Positions 6,072 through 7,054 of a stretch of DNA of 7,054 nt are shown here, one piece after another; position 1 is the first letter of the stretch, and every line of letters begins with the position of its first letter. This stretch comes from an uncultured Pseudomonas sp. (GTDB lineage: Bacteria > Pseudomonadota > Gammaproteobacteria > Pseudomonadales > Pseudomonadaceae). Both the position numbers and the translations under genes were made by a program. Location of the stretch: the NCBI RefSeq assembly GCF_946885885.1, contig NZ_CAMPHN010000208.1, positions 1 through 7,054 of the forward strand, written 5' to 3'. A model generated the notes under the pieces. It was not told where the DNA came from and did not search any database. It saw only the letters and a list, made by a program, of their open reading frames with translations.

Positions 6072-6103
6072 CGGTGGGGTCTCGGTCGGTGGTGTTGCGA
6101 GCC

Positions 6104-6112
6104 ATCTTAGCA
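6104..6112 (-). promoter_or_regulatory. Possible extended -10 promoter of pdxA
   Basis: The minus strand reads TGC-TAAGAT, which matches the extended -10 form TGN-TATAAT at 7 of 8 defined bases. Transcription would begin near 6097, leaving a leader of about 26 bases. The nearest -35-like hexamer (TTGAAA, 6120-6125) is only 10 bp away, which is too close to act as a normal -35. A promoter is expected here because of the terminator just upstream, but this exact placement is tentative. Confidence 0.3.
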
Positions 6113-6178
6113 GGTAGTGTTTCAACGGCCTGTTAGTGGCCTTGCCCGGCTGGGAGAAGGTTGAGGGTTCTGCAGGCG

Positions 6179-6217
6179 AAAAAAAGCCCGACTCCGCACA
6201 TGGCATGGAGTCGGGCT
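6179..6217 (-). terminator. Rho-independent terminator after surA
   Basis: On the minus strand AGCCCGACTCC (6207-6217) pairs perfectly with GGAGTCGGGCT (6185-6195): 11 bp, mostly G-C, with an 11-base loop. A run of seven T follows (6179-6185, the first within the stem). It begins 23 bases after the surA stop and lies 107 bases before the pdxA start. This is a textbook strong intrinsic terminator. Confidence 0.93.
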
Positions 6218-6244
6218 CGTCAGACTGAAGTCGGCCTCGTCAGA
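6209..6244. repeat. 20-bp-period direct repeat across the surA end
   Basis: The 16-mer AGTCGGGCTCGTCAGA at 6209-6224 recurs at 6229-6244 with a single change (AGTCGGCCTCGTCAGA), giving a repeat period of 20 bp. The right copy contains the surA stop codon; the left copy forms part of the terminator's upstream arm. It looks like a small tandem duplication of the gene end. Confidence 0.6.
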
Positions 6245-7054
6245 GCTTGGTCTCGACGTAGGCTTCGTCGCGGATCTGCCGCAACCAGGTCTGCAGCTCT
6301 TCTTCGTACTTGCGGTTGCGCAATGCATTCATCGCTTGCTGCTCGCGGAGTTGCGCGCTGCTGTCGGTCGCGCGGCGGCCCATGACCTGCAGTACGTGCC
6401 AGCCGTACGGGCTCTTGAATGGCTTGGACACTTCGCCGCTGGCGGTATCGTTCATGACTGCGCGGAACTCGGGCACAAGTACGCTCGGGTCGATCCAGTT
6501 CAAACTACCGCCGTTAAGCGCGGAGCCCGGGTCTTCGGAGAAGTTCTTTGCCAGTTCGGCGAAGTCTTCGCCGGCCAGGATGCGCTCATACAGGCGCTCG
6601 ATCAGGCGCTTGGTTTCGGCTTCGCTACGGATTTCGCTGGGCTTGATCAGGATATGCCGCACGCTGACTTCGTCGCGCACCAGCTTGTCGCCGCCGCGCT
6701 TCTCCAGCAGTTTGAGCATGATAAAACCGCCCGGCGTGCGTAGCGGCTCGGTGACTTCGCCGACTGCCAGGGCGCCAACCATCGCATCGAACGGCGGCGG
6801 TAGCTGCGCGGCTTTACGCCAGCCCATTTCGCCGCCTTCCAGAGCGGTTTCGCTGGCCGAGTTGGCAATCGCCAGCTGGGCGAAATCCGCCCCTTCGCGC
6901 GTCTGCTGATAAATTGCCTGGGCTTTCTGCTCGGCGGCCTGGATTGCCTTGGACGAGGCACCCTCGGTCACCGGGATAAGGATATTGGCCAGGCGGAACT
7001 CTTCCGATAGCTGCATCTTGCCCAGGTCGGAGGCCAGGAAGTTCTGCACTTCCT
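6240..7054 (-). CDS. surA: Periplasmic chaperone / peptidyl-prolyl isomerase SurA, C-terminal part
   Basis: The gene enters from the right edge, so the signal peptide and most of the N-terminal chaperone domain are missing; 270 residues are visible. Two parvulin (PpiC-type rotamase) domains are present. The first is at about visible residues 18-120 (FRLANILIPVTE, then TEPLRTPGGFIMLKL). The second is at about 129-227 (VSVRHILIKPSE, then NFSEDPGSALNGGSLNW, then KSPYGWHVLQV). The second is the more canonical one; in E. coli SurA the second parvulin domain carries the isomerase activity. A basic and acidic C-terminal helix (EEELQTWLRQIRDEAYVETKL region) ends the protein, as in SurA. Known role: escort and folding of outer-membrane proteins in the periplasm. 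Position next to pdxA is the conserved arrangement, but an intrinsic terminator separates the two here. Confidence 0.95.
   Translation of the reverse strand, partial: EVQNFLASDLGKMQLSEEFRLANILIPVTEGASSKAIQAAEQKAQAIYQQTREGADFAQLAIANSASETALEGGEMGWRKAAQLPPPFDAMVGALAVGEVTEPLRTPGGFIMLKLLEKRGGDKLVRDEVSVRHILIKPSEIRSEAETKRLIERLYERILAGEDFAELAKNFSEDPGSALNGGSLNWIDPSVLVPEFRAVMNDTASGEVSKPFKSPYGWHVLQVMGRRATDSSAQLREQQAMNALRNRKYEEELQTWLRQIRDEAYVETKL

Noticed and set aside
5043..6110. Plus-strand frames opposite pdxA (about 184 and 161 codons)
   Set aside because: These are codon-bias shadows of pdxA; no family resemblance and no initiation signals.
6072..6206. 45-codon upstream extension of pdxA
   Set aside because: It would be encoded by the surA terminator hairpin and T-run, and PdxA proteins start directly before the [11 protein letters not shown] signature.
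1..7054. CRISPR array, tRNA/rRNA genes, insertion sequences, integrase or phage genes
   Set aside because: I looked for spaced direct repeats, transposase motifs and RNA-gene signatures and saw none; all coding space is taken by core genes.

Overview
The window reads as ordinary core chromosome of a Pseudomonas-like gammaproteobacterium. It is GC-rich, all eight genes lie on the minus strand, and in transcription order they run surA (3' part), pdxA, rsmA/ksgA, apaG, apaH, glpE, prkA, yeaH (5' end only). The surA-pdxA-rsmA-apaG-apaH string is a classical gammaproteobacterial arrangement. From memory, following it with glpE and the prkA-yeaH stress pair is the Pseudomonas order. The protein sequences match these families over their full length, so the assignments are firm; the species is not determined.

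Right part (about 4965-7054): surA encodes the periplasmic peptidyl-prolyl isomerase/chaperone, of which only the last 270 residues are present. A strong intrinsic terminator (6179-6217) follows it. Next comes pdxA (pyridoxal phosphate synthesis), preceded by a possible extended -10 promoter. A 114-bp gap then leads to rsmA. That gap contains traces of a 7-bp periodic repeat.

Middle part (2408-4964): rsmA (16S rRNA dimethyltransferase) is followed by a 201-bp gap that holds a perfect 14-bp palindrome. Then apaG, apaH (Ap4A hydrolase) and glpE (rhodanese) are packed with TGATG and ATGA stop/start overlaps, so these three are almost certainly one translationally coupled unit.

Left part (1-2407): a 278-bp gap after glpE carries two hairpins at the glpE end. 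It also carries a good match to an AlgU/sigma-E-type promoter (GAACTA-N17-TCAAA) and a leader of about 140 nt with a GNRA-loop hairpin. prkA (AAA+ serine protein kinase family) follows, then a 97-bp gap almost filled by a large symmetrical heptad-built inverted repeat, and then the first 36 codons of yeaH (DUF444).

The genes themselves are well known, and I see no undescribed protein system, mobile element, CRISPR array or RNA gene. The interesting material is in the intergenic DNA: the heptad inverted repeat between prkA and yeaH, a degenerate relative between pdxA and rsmA, the envelope-stress promoter candidate, the palindrome before apaG, and the terminator that separates surA from pdxA. 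No gap without a gene exceeds 300 bases; the longest is 2130-2407 (278 bp), described above.
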